44,085 nucleotides of DNA from UBA4951 sp963616935 (GTDB taxonomy: Bacteria > Bacillota_I > Bacilli_A > RFN20 > CAG-826): positions 1-44,085 of the forward strand of contig CAVEMS010000008.1 in NCBI GenBank assembly GCA_963616935.1, read 5' to 3'. The notes beneath the pieces were generated by a model. That model worked only from the letters and a program-made list of their open reading frames with translations. It searched no databases and was not told the origin of the DNA. Shown here in pieces: positions 1-7,707 of the stretch (its first letter is position 1; the number at the start of each line of letters is the position of its first letter). The position numbers and the translations under genes were made by a program.

Positions 1-3
1 GTT

Positions 4-21
4 CTTCCTAGTTTTAGGAAG
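4..21. repeat. Short inverted repeat downstream of the tRNA pair
   Basis: Arms CTTCCTA and TAGGAAG separated by GTTT form a perfect 7-bp hairpin. It lies just past the 3' ends of two minus-strand tRNA genes, so it could be part of their transcript end, but no U-run follows on the minus strand. Function is not established. Confidence 0.35.
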
Positions 22-79
22 TTCAATTATTAATCCGAATCCATAACGATGAACGTATATTGTTCGGATACAAGTCCAA

Positions 80-170
80 TGGCGGAGGAATAGGGATTTG
101 AACCCTAGCTGGGCATAGACCCACTATCGGTTTTCAAGACCGACCCCTTCAGCCACTTGGGTATTCCTCC
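80..170 (-). tRNA. tRNA-Ser (anticodon UGA)
   Basis: The minus strand folds into a class II tRNA: acceptor GGAGGAA pairs with TTCCTCC, followed by discriminator G and an encoded CCA. The anticodon loop contains TGA, which reads UCA/UCN serine codons. A long variable arm, as expected for tRNA-Ser, lies between anticodon and T arms, and the T loop is TTCAAAT. It sits only 4 nt downstream of the tRNA-Ile gene and is probably co-transcribed with it. Confidence 0.95.
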
Positions 171-174
171 AAAC

Positions 175-251
175 TGGTGGTCCATGTTGGGCTTGAACCA
201 ACGACCCCACCCTTATAAGGGGTGTGCTCTAACCAACTGAGCTAATGGACC
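175..251 (-). tRNA. tRNA-Ile with UAU anticodon (reads AUA)
   Basis: The minus strand gives a complete cloverleaf: acceptor GGTCCAT/ATGGACC, D stem GCTC/GAGC, anticodon stem CACCC/GGGTG with loop CTTATAA, T stem GTTGG/CCAAC with loop TTCAAGC, discriminator A and encoded CCA. With T at position 33, positions 34-36 are TAT, so the tRNA reads AUA as isoleucine directly. Most bacteria instead use tRNA-Ile2 with a CAU anticodon modified to lysidine by TilS; direct UAU decoding is known from only a few lineages, including Mycoplasma mobile. AUA codons are used in this window, for example at 14039-14041 and 14045-14047 inside an ABC transporter gene. All stems pair, so it looks functional. Confidence 0.9.
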
Positions 252-268
252 AAAAATCCAGCCTACGT

Positions 269-274
269 ATTATA
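269..274 (-). promoter_or_regulatory. Probable -10 box of the tRNA-Ile/tRNA-Ser transcript
   Basis: TATAAT on the minus strand lies about 17 nt upstream of the tRNA-Ile 5' end, the right distance for a stable RNA promoter. The -35 region is weak. A perfect inverted repeat (CGTCTC-C-GAGACG, 277-289) lies just upstream, in the spacer. Confidence 0.45.
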
Positions 275-347
275 AGCGTCTCCGAGACGTTAAGAAAGAG
301 AAAAAACTGCTCGAAGTGGGCTCAAATAGATGAAAGGCTAGGAAAAA

Positions 348-2120
348 TCAGTCTTTTAAGAGGGATTCGAGCTGATCTAAAAGTTCTTCCATCCTCTTGG
401 GGCACGCTTCGAAAGTGGCTTTATCGAGGAAATCGACGTGGGCCTGTTTCACCTCTTCTATCGGGAAATCGCTGCCACCCATTCTCAAAAGCGAGATATA
501 GTCCTCGAAAGCGGACCCATCCCCTTCTTTCACCCTCTCGTAAATCAATAACGATGCGGTGAAGCTCGTTGCGTATTGGTAAACATAGAAAGGAGTGTAG
601 AAAAGATGCGGGATATAAGCCCACACAAGAGGTTTCAAAACCTCTTCTGAGATGTCGATACCGTAATATTCCTTGTATAGATCAGTCATAATTTGGCTTA
701 GGACCGCGTAATTGATCGGCTCGCCCTTCTCCATTAGCAAGGAGGCGCGATATTCGTATTCGCCGAAGAGGGTTTGGCGATAGAACGTAGAGCAGATCTC
801 GTCAATCGCTTTTTGAAGGAGGTAGATTTTGTCGTTTTTGTCGAGCTCGCCGCTTCTAAGGAGATAATCCAAGAGATTGTGTTCATTGAAGGTGCTTGCG
901 ATCTCGGCGACGAAAATCGTGTAATTTTGCTTGGCCAAAGGCTGCGATTCCTCGCTATAGAGGGTGTGAATGCTATGGCCGGATTCGTGAGCCAAGGTGA
1001 ATACATCATCGAGTTCGCCTTCGAAATTCATGAGGATATATGGGTGGATATCGGCCCCACCATTGCTATAGGCGCCACTCCGCTTGCCGCTTTTTGGATA
1101 GACGTCGATATACCCCTCTTTGTTGACTTCCTTGGCTTTCGCTTGGAAATCAGCCGGAAAATGTTTGATGGAATCGAAGAAAAGGGATTGGGCCTCTTGG
1201 AAAGTGTATTTCTTCTCGCTTTTGGCCAATTGCAAGAAACGGTCATAAGAGCGATGCTTCTCCAAGCCCAATGTTTTCCTTCTCAATTCGTAGTAGCGTT
1301 TTAGCGGCGCACTGCCTTTTTTAGCCGCTTCGATGAGATTCAAGAAGACTTCCTTTGGAATCTTATTGCCTTCCAAATGGGACTCTAAGATGCTCGGATA
1401 GCCTCTCGACTTCATTTCCGCGAGCTCGGATTTGAGGACGTTGTTATAGATTTCGCCATAAGTGTGCTTATGAGCATCGTAATAATGGTATAGGGTATCG
1501 AAGATGGCTTTCCTATCCTCGGCGTTTTTGGCGTCTCTAACGAGGCTAGACCAATTGCTTTGTGTCACCAAAACTTCGCTACCATCGCTTAATTTGGCCT
1601 TCGATGGCGTTAAATCGGCGACGCTTAAGGAGCTATACAAATCGCCTCCGGCTCCTAACAATGGACTATAGTTCGATAGGAGCCTTTCTTTCTCAGCGCT
1701 TAGGACGTGCTTTTGTCCTAAGAAAAGCTTCTTCATTTGGAAATCGTACTCATTGACTTCCGGATGCTTTTCAAAGAATTCGGCGACTTTCCGCTCCCCT
1801 ATCGCCAAAATCTCCGGTTCAACGAAAGAGGAGACGCTGATGAAATTCTCTAGCGCGAGCTCCACCTTGCTTTCTCTTTCCGTCGCCACGACGTCTTTTT
1901 TATCGAGATCGCTAAGCGAAGCGGCGTACATATAGACCCTTTGGAGCAATGCGTTCACCTCATGGTCGAGCTTGAAGTAGGCCAAAAGCCCTTCCTCCGT
2001 CCCAAGTTTCCCCTCCATTTTCGCGACTTCTGGCGTATAAACGTCCTTGAATTTCGCCAAATCGGCTTCGAATGCCGCCTCATTTTCGTATAACGGCGTC
2101 AAATCCCACGTTTCTCTCAT
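348..2120 (-). CDS. pepF: Oligoendopeptidase F (M3 family metallopeptidase)
   Basis: A cytoplasmic zinc metallopeptidase that hydrolyses short peptides, typically of 7-17 residues, in peptide recycling. The 590-residue length matches PepF. The zinc motif HESGH is at residues 378-382 and a likely third ligand, Glu406, lies in FVAEIASTFNE; both fit the M3B family, and no signal peptide or membrane segment is visible. The ATG start at 2120 is preceded by GGAAGGAAG at good spacing. It follows a small membrane protein gene by 13 bp on the same strand and is probably in one transcript with it. Downstream lie the two tRNA genes. Family assignment is secure; the exact peptide substrates are not known from sequence. 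Confidence 0.93.
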   Translation of the reverse strand: MRETWDLTPLYENEAAFEADLAKFKDVYTPEVAKMEGKLGTEEGLLAYFKLDHEVNALLQRVYMYAASLSDLDKKDVVATERESKVELALENFISVSSFVEPEILAIGERKVAEFFEKHPEVNEYDFQMKKLFLGQKHVLSAEKERLLSNYSPLLGAGGDLYSSLSVADLTPSKAKLSDGSEVLVTQSNWSSLVRDAKNAEDRKAIFDTLYHYYDAHKHTYGEIYNNVLKSELAEMKSRGYPSILESHLEGNKIPKEVFLNLIEAAKKGSAPLKRYYELRRKTLGLEKHRSYDRFLQLAKSEKKYTFQEAQSLFFDSIKHFPADFQAKAKEVNKEGYIDVYPKSGKRSGAYSNGGADIHPYILMNFEGELDDVFTLAHESGHSIHTLYSEESQPLAKQNYTIFVAEIASTFNEHNLLDYLLRSGELDKNDKIYLLQKAIDEICSTFYRQTLFGEYEYRASLLMEKGEPINYAVLSQIMTDLYKEYYGIDISEEVLKPLVWAYIPHLFYTPFYVYQYATSFTASLLIYERVKEGDGSAFEDYISLLRMGGSDFPIEEVKQAHVDFLDKATFEACPKRMEELLDQLESLLKD

Positions 2121-2133
2121 ATCTTCTTCCTTC

Positions 2134-2703
2134 CTATTGAATTCTTTTAAGACTATCTATATCGGAAACGACGTTTCTCCCGTCCATTAAGTTGATGGTC
2201 GCCGTTTTCTCGTTAATCGATACAATAACGCCTCTTTTTTCGTCTTTTGTCATGACGACGTCCCCAACGGCCAAATAGGTCCTTGGCGCGTCATAGTCGC
2301 TAAGATTCGGTTTCGTCGGCTCCGGTTTCTCTTCGTAAACGACATTCGGATCGGCCGAATGGATTCGCTCCATCGAAGAGGCTCTGACCGAATAGACGAT
2401 CATAAGAATTCCGGCGATGAGGTTAACGAAGAATATCGATATGATTCCCATCGTCAATATGCCAGTCTTTGATTCCTTCTTCTTAAGCAAAAAGAAAATG
2501 GAGACGAGGCCAACGACGACGGCTAAGACGGCAACCGTGATGTATAAGCCGTCATAAACCTCCTTCGAAATCGGGAATTCATAGCCATAATTCCTAAATG
2601 TCTCGGCGACTATCCCATATTCATTTCCTAGGACGCTAGTCAATCCGACTACGACATTGACTATCATCCCTATCACCAAAAGCACTATCGCTGCTATTTT
2701 CAT
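2134..2703 (-). CDS. Membrane protein with three TM segments and a C-terminal SH3/KOW-like tail
   Basis: Not recognised as a named family. Hydrophobic segments lie at about residues 3-22, 50-73 and 80-104; the last ~55 residues are soluble. That tail (AVGDVVMTKDEKRGVIVSI...) has the VGD...V..G.V..I pattern of small beta-barrel SH3/KOW-like folds, but that is only a pattern impression. The start is the ATG at 2703 with a strong AAAGGAGGA 8-9 nt upstream. It precedes pepF by 13 bp, so the two are likely an operon; a functional link to peptide turnover is not shown. Confidence 0.75.
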   Translation of the reverse strand: MKIAAIVLLVIGMIVNVVVGLTSVLGNEYGIVAETFRNYGYEFPISKEVYDGLYITVAVLAVVVGLVSIFFLLKKKESKTGILTMGIISIFFVNLIAGILMIVYSVRASSMERIHSADPNVVYEEKPEPTKPNLSDYDAPRTYLAVGDVVMTKDEKRGVIVSINEKTATINLMDGRNVVSDIDSLKRIQ

Positions 2704-2844
2704 GTTTTGTCCTCCTTTTGGTCGCTTTATTCTATACGAAAAAACGCCGCATTACTAAATATATGAGCGAAATGGCAATTGCGATGTTTCGCCATTTCGT
2801 TTCCATTCTTCGCCCGGCGATTTTCAGAAACCGTTAAAGCGCTA

Positions 2845-2879
2845 AAAAATAATAACGGCCACCGTGATGGTGACCGTTA
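2845..2879 (-). terminator. Rho-independent terminator after tRNA-Met
   Basis: On the minus strand an 11-bp stem (GGTCACC core, loop ATCAC) is followed by TATTTTTT. It lies 12 bp past the tRNA-Met 3' end. Confidence 0.85.
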
Positions 2880-2890
2880 CTTTGCCATTT

Positions 2891-2967
2891 TGGTGGCTGA
2901 GGGGGGACTCGAACCCTCGACATACCGGGTATGAGCCGGTTGCTCTAACCAACTGGGCTACTCAGCC
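2891..2967 (-). tRNA. tRNA-Met (CAU), elongator type
   Basis: Cloverleaf on the minus strand: acceptor GGCTGAG/CTCAGCC fully paired, D stem GCCC/GAGC, anticodon stem ACCGG/CCGGT with loop CTCATAC (anticodon CAT), T loop TTCGAGT, discriminator A and encoded CCA. The paired first acceptor base argues against the initiator. A CAU tRNA could instead be lysidine-modified tRNA-Ile2, but loop position C38 and the separate tRNA-Ile(UAU) gene nearby favour elongator methionine. Confidence 0.9.
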
Positions 2968-3055
2968 GCAACGTGTATATTAGCGAATCAGCTCGTCTCA
3001 TTCAAGCAAAAAGAACGTCGTCATTGCGATTTTCTCGTAAAAGACGATGGAAAAT

Positions 3056-3088
3056 AAGAAAAAGGCCAAGGTTTTTCGCGCCTCGGCC
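3056..3088 (-). terminator. Rho-independent terminator of the acidic lipoprotein gene
   Basis: On the minus strand GGCCGAGG pairs with CCTTGGCC (one G-U) across a 9-nt loop, followed by TTTTTCTT. It starts about 15 bp after the stop codon of the lipoprotein gene. Confidence 0.85.
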
Positions 3089-3102
3089 CTCGCCAATAAT
3101 CG

Positions 3103-4407
3103 TTATTCGATTGTGTAATTGATGACAATGCTATCGTTTTTGCTAGCGTTATTCGCTTCGTCAATCAAATAGAAATAGCCAACATCCGAAGTGACCGTAT
3201 AGGTATAAGTGAGTCCATCGACGGTTGGTGTAACTTCCTTAGTCGAATCCACCTCGTTGATGACGGAAGAATCCACATATAGGCTCAAGGCGCCGTAATA
3301 GTTGCCCGCTTTTGAGCTCGCGGTCACAACGATCGAATTGATTTTGCCTAAATCGGTGACGTTATACATGTAGCCAAGCGTCTTCTTGAACTGAATGTAT
3401 CCGGCCGAGCTCGCCGCATAGGCGTACTTGAATTTGATATTGCCTTTCTTCAAATCCGTGTCAGTTGTGTTATAACCACCTCCAACATCGGGGAAGTCCT
3501 CAGCCAAAAAGGTCATTGTGTAATCCCCTGGCGTCAAGACAACATAGCTTTCGAATTGGGCCAAGAAATAGCCTTCTACCGCCACATATTCGATTTTTAC
3601 GCCTAAGACGGCATTCGTGGCGGCGCCATCCTCGCTAGAGACGACAAAGCCTTTTTCGGTGAGTTTCGTTTCGTACGCCGAGACGTAATCGTCATCGGTC
3701 GTGTTCTCGTCGAAATAGCCTCCGACGTAATAATATTCGCCCGTGTCATCGCTATAGCCGTCGTACTTCTCCCCTTCCGCGAGTTCAAAAGAAGGGAAAT
3801 TGCTTCCCGACAAAGACAATCCCAGAGTCGAATTGATCATCTCATATGGGAATTCCTCGTACGTTGGATTCGTCTCATACGATTCTAACCAAGCGTAGAT
3901 CTCGAATTCATTGTAATCGTTATAATCCGTTTGGATACAAAGAGCGCAATCAGCGCCATCGGCGGTTGTGACATCCTTATAGTAGCAATAATAGGCATAA
4001 TCTTCGTCGCTGCCTTCGGAAGAATTGTTTTCATCATAAGTGTAGCCGTTTTCCGAAAGGATAGCGCCATATTGGACGGTCAAGTCGCCACAAGCCGAAT
4101 CGACGAGAATGAAGCAAACGCCGTTGCCATCCTCTTCGTCAAAACCGCTATATTCGGTTGTGTATTTCTCCGTGACCCCAAGAGGGAAAGGAATGTAAAT
4201 GCCTTCCGTCAGATATCCGCTCATGACGGTTAGATCGTTTTCGCTCCAAGCGACTGGATTGTTTTTGCTATCGCCGGTGGAAGAATCGACGGATGCGATG
4301 GTGATGTCGGGTTTGGCTACATCGCTAGAAGTGCCGTTTTGATCGCCGCAAGCGACCAAAAACGAAGCGGACAATACGAGAATCGGAAGCAGACGTTTGA
4401 ATTTCAT
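3103..4407 (-). CDS. Acidic surface lipoprotein of unknown function
   Basis: A signal peptide with a lipobox (FLVAC, Cys about residue 20) predicts a lipid-anchored exported protein. The 434-residue mature part is strongly acidic and rich in Tyr, Ser, Thr and Asn. Two stretches, about residues 65-130 and 180-265, look like a degenerate duplication, each ending in a similar segment (YGAILSENGYTYDE and YETKLTEKGFVVSSED). The C-terminal ~150 residues look beta-rich, as in adhesion or carbohydrate-binding modules. No catalytic motif is recognised. It has its own terminator; GAGGT precedes the ATG. Function cannot be assigned from sequence. Confidence 0.8.
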   Translation of the reverse strand: MKFKRLLPILVLSASFLVACGDQNGTSSDVAKPDITIASVDSSTGDSKNNPVAWSENDLTVMSGYLTEGIYIPFPLGVTEKYTTEYSGFDEEDGNGVCFILVDSACGDLTVQYGAILSENGYTYDENNSSEGSDEDYAYYCYYKDVTTADGADCALCIQTDYNDYNEFEIYAWLESYETNPTYEEFPYEMINSTLGLSLSGSNFPSFELAEGEKYDGYSDDTGEYYYVGGYFDENTTDDDYVSAYETKLTEKGFVVSSEDGAATNAVLGVKIEYVAVEGYFLAQFESYVVLTPGDYTMTFLAEDFPDVGGGYNTTDTDLKKGNIKFKYAYAASSAGYIQFKKTLGYMYNVTDLGKINSIVVTASSKAGNYYGALSLYVDSSVINEVDSTKEVTPTVDGLTYTYTVTSDVGYFYLIDEANNASKNDSIVINYTIE

Positions 4408-4433
4408 GTTTTTACCTCACGCCCGACATTATA

Positions 4434-4458
4434 CAAAAAAAGCCCATGGAAAATGGGC
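4434..4458 (-). terminator. Rho-independent terminator of the TetR gene
   Basis: On the minus strand GCCCAT pairs with ATGGGC over a 5-nt loop, followed by TTTTTTTT. It lies about 20 bp past the TetR stop codon, between it and the lipoprotein start. Confidence 0.85.
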
Positions 4459-4479
4459 ATTTTCGTATATTTTAGATGA

Positions 4480-5022
4480 TTATCGCTTGTTGGATATCTC
4501 GCCTAAGCGGTCTTTCATGATGATCTCCATCGCTTTTTGGAGATACATAAACGGTTTCGACACATCGTCTATCGAGTCGGAACAATCGTTATCGAGCCAA
4601 TTTATCAAAACGTTATAGAGGGCGCCGGCGATGAAATAAGCCACGTACTTATCAAGCTTAACTGGCAAATTATCTAAGAATTCGGAAGAGAGGAACTTCA
4701 ATAACTCATTGTCGAGATGGGCTCTTCGCAACGCCTTGTTAACTTCCATATTTGCCTTGAAATAGACGAATAAGCTAAGAATTATCACGTCATTGCTAAC
4801 CGAAGCACCATCGATTATCGTTTGCTTCATGAAACGATCCTTGGCCATCACAAAATAGCGGATCAAGATATCTTCTTTGCTCTTGAAGTGGCGGTAATAA
4901 GTGACGCGGCTTACGCCCGCTTTAGCGACGATGTCAGTGATGGAAATCGAGTCGTAATCCATCGTCTTCATCAACTCCAATAACGCATTCGTTATCTGCA
5001 GTGGCACGTTCTTTTGCTTCAT
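4480..5022 (-). CDS. TetR/AcrR-family transcriptional regulator
   Basis: The N-terminal ~50 residues carry the TetR helix-turn-helix (ITDIVAKAGVSRVTYYRHF followed by KEDIL), typical of dimeric one-component repressors. The C-terminal ligand-binding part is variable and has no recognisable ligand. The start is set at the ATG at 5022, behind AAAGGGG at 7-8 nt; an upstream TTG at 5037 would place the Shine-Dalgarno inside the gene and is less likely. The gene is followed by its own terminator. Its target is unknown; its divergent neighbour is the BRO pseudogene. Confidence 0.9.
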   Translation of the reverse strand: MKQKNVPLQITNALLELMKTMDYDSISITDIVAKAGVSRVTYYRHFKSKEDILIRYFVMAKDRFMKQTIIDGASVSNDVIILSLFVYFKANMEVNKALRRAHLDNELLKFLSSEFLDNLPVKLDKYVAYFIAGALYNVLINWLDNDCSDSIDDVSKPFMYLQKAMEIIMKDRLGEISNKR

Positions 5023-5222
5023 ATAGTCCCCTTTCAAACGACTGATGATTTTATATGAAACATACTAATATATCTTGTAACTTCATTCAACATCAAAAAA
5101 CACAAGTTACGCATTGTTGTCTCTCGCTATCAAAGTGAGAAAACGCTTCATCGTTTGCGATGGCGGAATCAACAATTGCTCAAAAATATATGGCATAATT
5201 AAGTTGCGAGGGAGGGGATATT

Positions 5223-6064
5223 ATGTCCGATATTAAAGTTTTCGAAAATAAAAAAATTAGAACTCAATGGAACGCTGAAGAGGAAGATTGGTATTTTTCT
5301 GTCGTCGATATTATTGAGATTTTGACGGATAGCAAAGACTACCAAACGGCAAGAAATTATTGGAAGGTTCTCAAAAACAGGCTGAATAAAGAAGGAAGTG
5401 AGTTGGTTACAAAATGTAACCGACTGAAATTGCAATCAGCTGACGGCAAATTTTATATGCAAGACGTATTGAATACAAAAGGCATTTTGCGATTAATTTA
5501 ATCAATACCAAGCAAAAAAAGCCGAACCTTTCAAAATATGGCTTGCGCAAGTTGGAAGCGAAAGGCTCGATGAAATCGCCGACCCCAAAAGCCATCGATA
5601 GAGCCGTTGAAACTTACAGGCAAAAAGGCCATCCGGAAGGTTGGATAACCCAAAGGATGATGACCATCAAAACGAGAAAGGAACTTACGGACGAATGGCA
5701 AAGTCGTGGCATATCACAAGAAAAAGATTACGCGATTTTAACTAACGAAATGACGAAAGCGTGGTCCGGGATGAACGTTCAAGAATATAAGCAATTCAAA
5801 GGGTTAAAAAAAGAAAACCTGCGAGACAACATGACGAATATCAAACTTGTTCTCAATATGCTCGCGGAAGTCACGACGACGGCGATGAGCAAAGAGCAGA
5901 TGCCTGATACTATGACCGAGCACAAAAGAGTCGCTAAAGAGGGTGGCGAAGTCGCCAAAACAGCCAAAATCGCCTACGAGCAAAGAGTCGGCAAGAAAAT
6001 CGTATCGCCATCGAATGCAAACAATAAAAATCTTTTGGAAGTAAAGTCAGACAAAGACAAATAA
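5223..6064 (+). pseudogene. Broken BRO-N/antirepressor-type gene (nonsense plus two frameshifts)
   Basis: The first 92 residues (KVFENKKIRTQWN, WYFSVVDIIEILT, FYMQDVLNTKGILRLI) match the BRO-N domain of phage-type antirepressors, and the distal frame (KELTDEWQSRGI, KGLKKENLRDNMTN) matches the C-terminal half of the same widespread family. The frame is lost at TAA 5499-5501, one C-to-T change from the expected Gln. The A run at 5514-5520 then shifts the frame by +1, and the AAAA at 5587-5590 shifts it by +1 again. Correcting all three gives a continuous protein of the expected ~280 residues. A strong GAGGGAGGGG ribosome site remains. It is probably a remnant of a mobile element. The two surviving open frames are 5223-5501 and 5543-6064. 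Confidence 0.85.
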
Positions 6065-6136
6065 AACGCAAAATCCGTCTTTTCCTACGCAAAAAGAAGG
6101 GTTTTAGCTATATCAAAGTTCATTTTTTATTAGTGC

Positions 6137-6213
6137 TGGCGCCCCGAACAGGAGTCGAACCCGTAACCCTCAGATTCGAAGTCTGATACTCTATCCAGTT
6201 GCGCTATCGGGGC
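6137..6213 (-). tRNA. tRNA-Arg (anticodon UCG)
   Basis: Minus-strand cloverleaf: acceptor GCCCCGA/TCGGGGC, D stem GCGC/GAGT, anticodon stem TCAGA/TCTGA with loop CTTCGAA (anticodon TCG, reading CGA and related codons), T loop TTCGACT, discriminator G and encoded CCA. The rest of the 6065-6411 gap shows no gene or clear terminator. Confidence 0.95.
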
Positions 6214-6411
6214 GTGGGGACATTATAGGATAAGAAAAACGAAACCGCCACAATTCGAAAGTGCATTCATCTATCGATTCAGGCGAGTTTCGTAACCCCT
6301 TCCTTCTTCGTAAACAAATCTCATTTTATTTCGAAAACCAACCCTATTTTTTATTTCTAGATAGTGCAATATACGCCATAAAAGACTAGCAATCGTCGCA
6401 TTCGTCGAACT

Positions 6412-7707
6412 TCATTCGATGCCGACTTTCTTATAAATGTAATCGATGTTCTTGAATGAGTTTTTGTCATCGAATATTGCATTCAAATCATAGTTCGAAA
6501 GAACGGCCATCACCTCTTTCGATTCGCCTAATAGTTTTTCGAAGGAAACGCCTTCCTGGAGGCTTTTCATCGCTAACGGCTGAATGATGTCATAGGCATT
6601 TTCCCTCGACATCCCCTTCATTATTAGCGTATTCATCGCCTTTTGCGAATAGATCGCCCCATGCGTCAAAGCGACGTTTCTCTCCATGTTCTTCGGGAAG
6701 AAGGAAAGGTTCGATAAGACTTTCGTCATCCTGACTAACATATAGTCGAACAAAGTGATCATGTCTATCAAAGCGACGCGTTCGACGCTCGAATGGGATA
6801 TGTCACGTTCATGATAGAGGGCGTTGTCCTCCAAAATAGGTAACAAATAACCTCGAATCATCCTAGCGCATCCAGTTAGATTCTCTGAGCTTATGGGATT
6901 GCGTTTCTGTGGCATCGCACTGCTTCCTTTTTGACCACTAGAGAACCCTTCCTCGACTTCCCCTATCTCACTTCTCGAGAGATTCCTTATCTCCGTCGCC
7001 ATCTTTTCGATTAGCGAGGCACCTATTGCCAAAGATGAGGCAAAGTGCTCGTGGCGGTCACGAGAAAGGACTTGGCTAGAGAAAGGAGCGCTTTCTAAGC
7101 CGAATTTATCGGCGACGTAATCCTGGACGCTCGGATCGATGTTCGCGAAATTCCCGACCGCTCCAGATATTTTGGCGCATTCGATGAATTTCCTTGCCTT
7201 TAAGAAGGATTCGAGCGCTCTTTTCCCTTCGTCGTAATACCCGGCGAAGCGAAGTCCAAAAGAAGTCACCTCCGCATGCATCCCATGGGTTCTCGCAACG
7301 GCTTTTTGACCCTTATAGCGGATGGCGATTTCTTTGATGGCATCAAGCGTCTTCAAGAAATCGTCTTCGAGAAGATCGTCGGCCTTCTTATATAAGATCG
7401 CCAAAGCGGTATCCACCACATCAGTCGAAGTTAATCCATAATGGACGAAGCGTTTCTCTTCGCCTAATTCCTCGTCTATCGAGCGCGTGAAAGCGACGAC
7501 GTCATGCTTCGTGACGGATTCCAATTCGGCGATTCTTTTTAGGTTTATTCTCGCTTTCGCTTTGACTTTTTCGACGTCTTTCGTAGGGACAACGCCAAGT
7601 TTCGCCTGGCCTTCCAAGACAGCGATTTCGACGTCTAAATAGGCTTGAAAACGCGATTCGTCGCTAAAAATACCAGCCATTTTCTTTGGAGTGTATCGCT
7701 CAATCAT
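6412..7707 (-). CDS. purB: Adenylosuccinate lyase
   Basis: Catalyses two fumarate-releasing steps of purine synthesis: SAICAR to AICAR and adenylosuccinate to AMP. The 431-residue length is typical. The fumarase/aspartase superfamily signature SSAMPQKRNP is present at about residue 265, with the upstream TSTDVVDTA and HGMHAE segments that carry active-site residues. It starts with ATG at 7707 and overlaps the end of purA by 8 bp, so the two consecutive AMP-branch enzymes are translationally coupled. No other pur genes are in the window. Confidence 0.96.
   Translation of the reverse strand: MIERYTPKKMAGIFSDESRFQAYLDVEIAVLEGQAKLGVVPTKDVEKVKAKARINLKRIAELESVTKHDVVAFTRSIDEELGEEKRFVHYGLTSTDVVDTALAILYKKADDLLEDDFLKTLDAIKEIAIRYKGQKAVARTHGMHAEVTSFGLRFAGYYDEGKRALESFLKARKFIECAKISGAVGNFANIDPSVQDYVADKFGLESAPFSSQVLSRDRHEHFASSLAIGASLIEKMATEIRNLSRSEIGEVEEGFSSGQKGSSAMPQKRNPISSENLTGCARMIRGYLLPILEDNALYHERDISHSSVERVALIDMITLFDYMLVRMTKVLSNLSFFPKNMERNVALTHGAIYSQKAMNTLIMKGMSRENAYDIIQPLAMKSLQEGVSFEKLLGESKEVMAVLSNYDLNAIFDDKNSFKNIDYIYKKVGIE

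Noticed and set aside
774..1304. 176-codon open frame on the plus strand across pepF
   Set aside because: It is antisense to a well-supported pepF with catalytic motifs and has no ribosome site; the high GC codon bias of pepF creates the open frame.
2891..2967. tRNA-Ile2 (lysidine CAU) instead of tRNA-Met
   Set aside because: Loop ends in C38 and the acceptor is fully paired as in elongator Met; a tRNA-Ile(UAU) already covers AUA.
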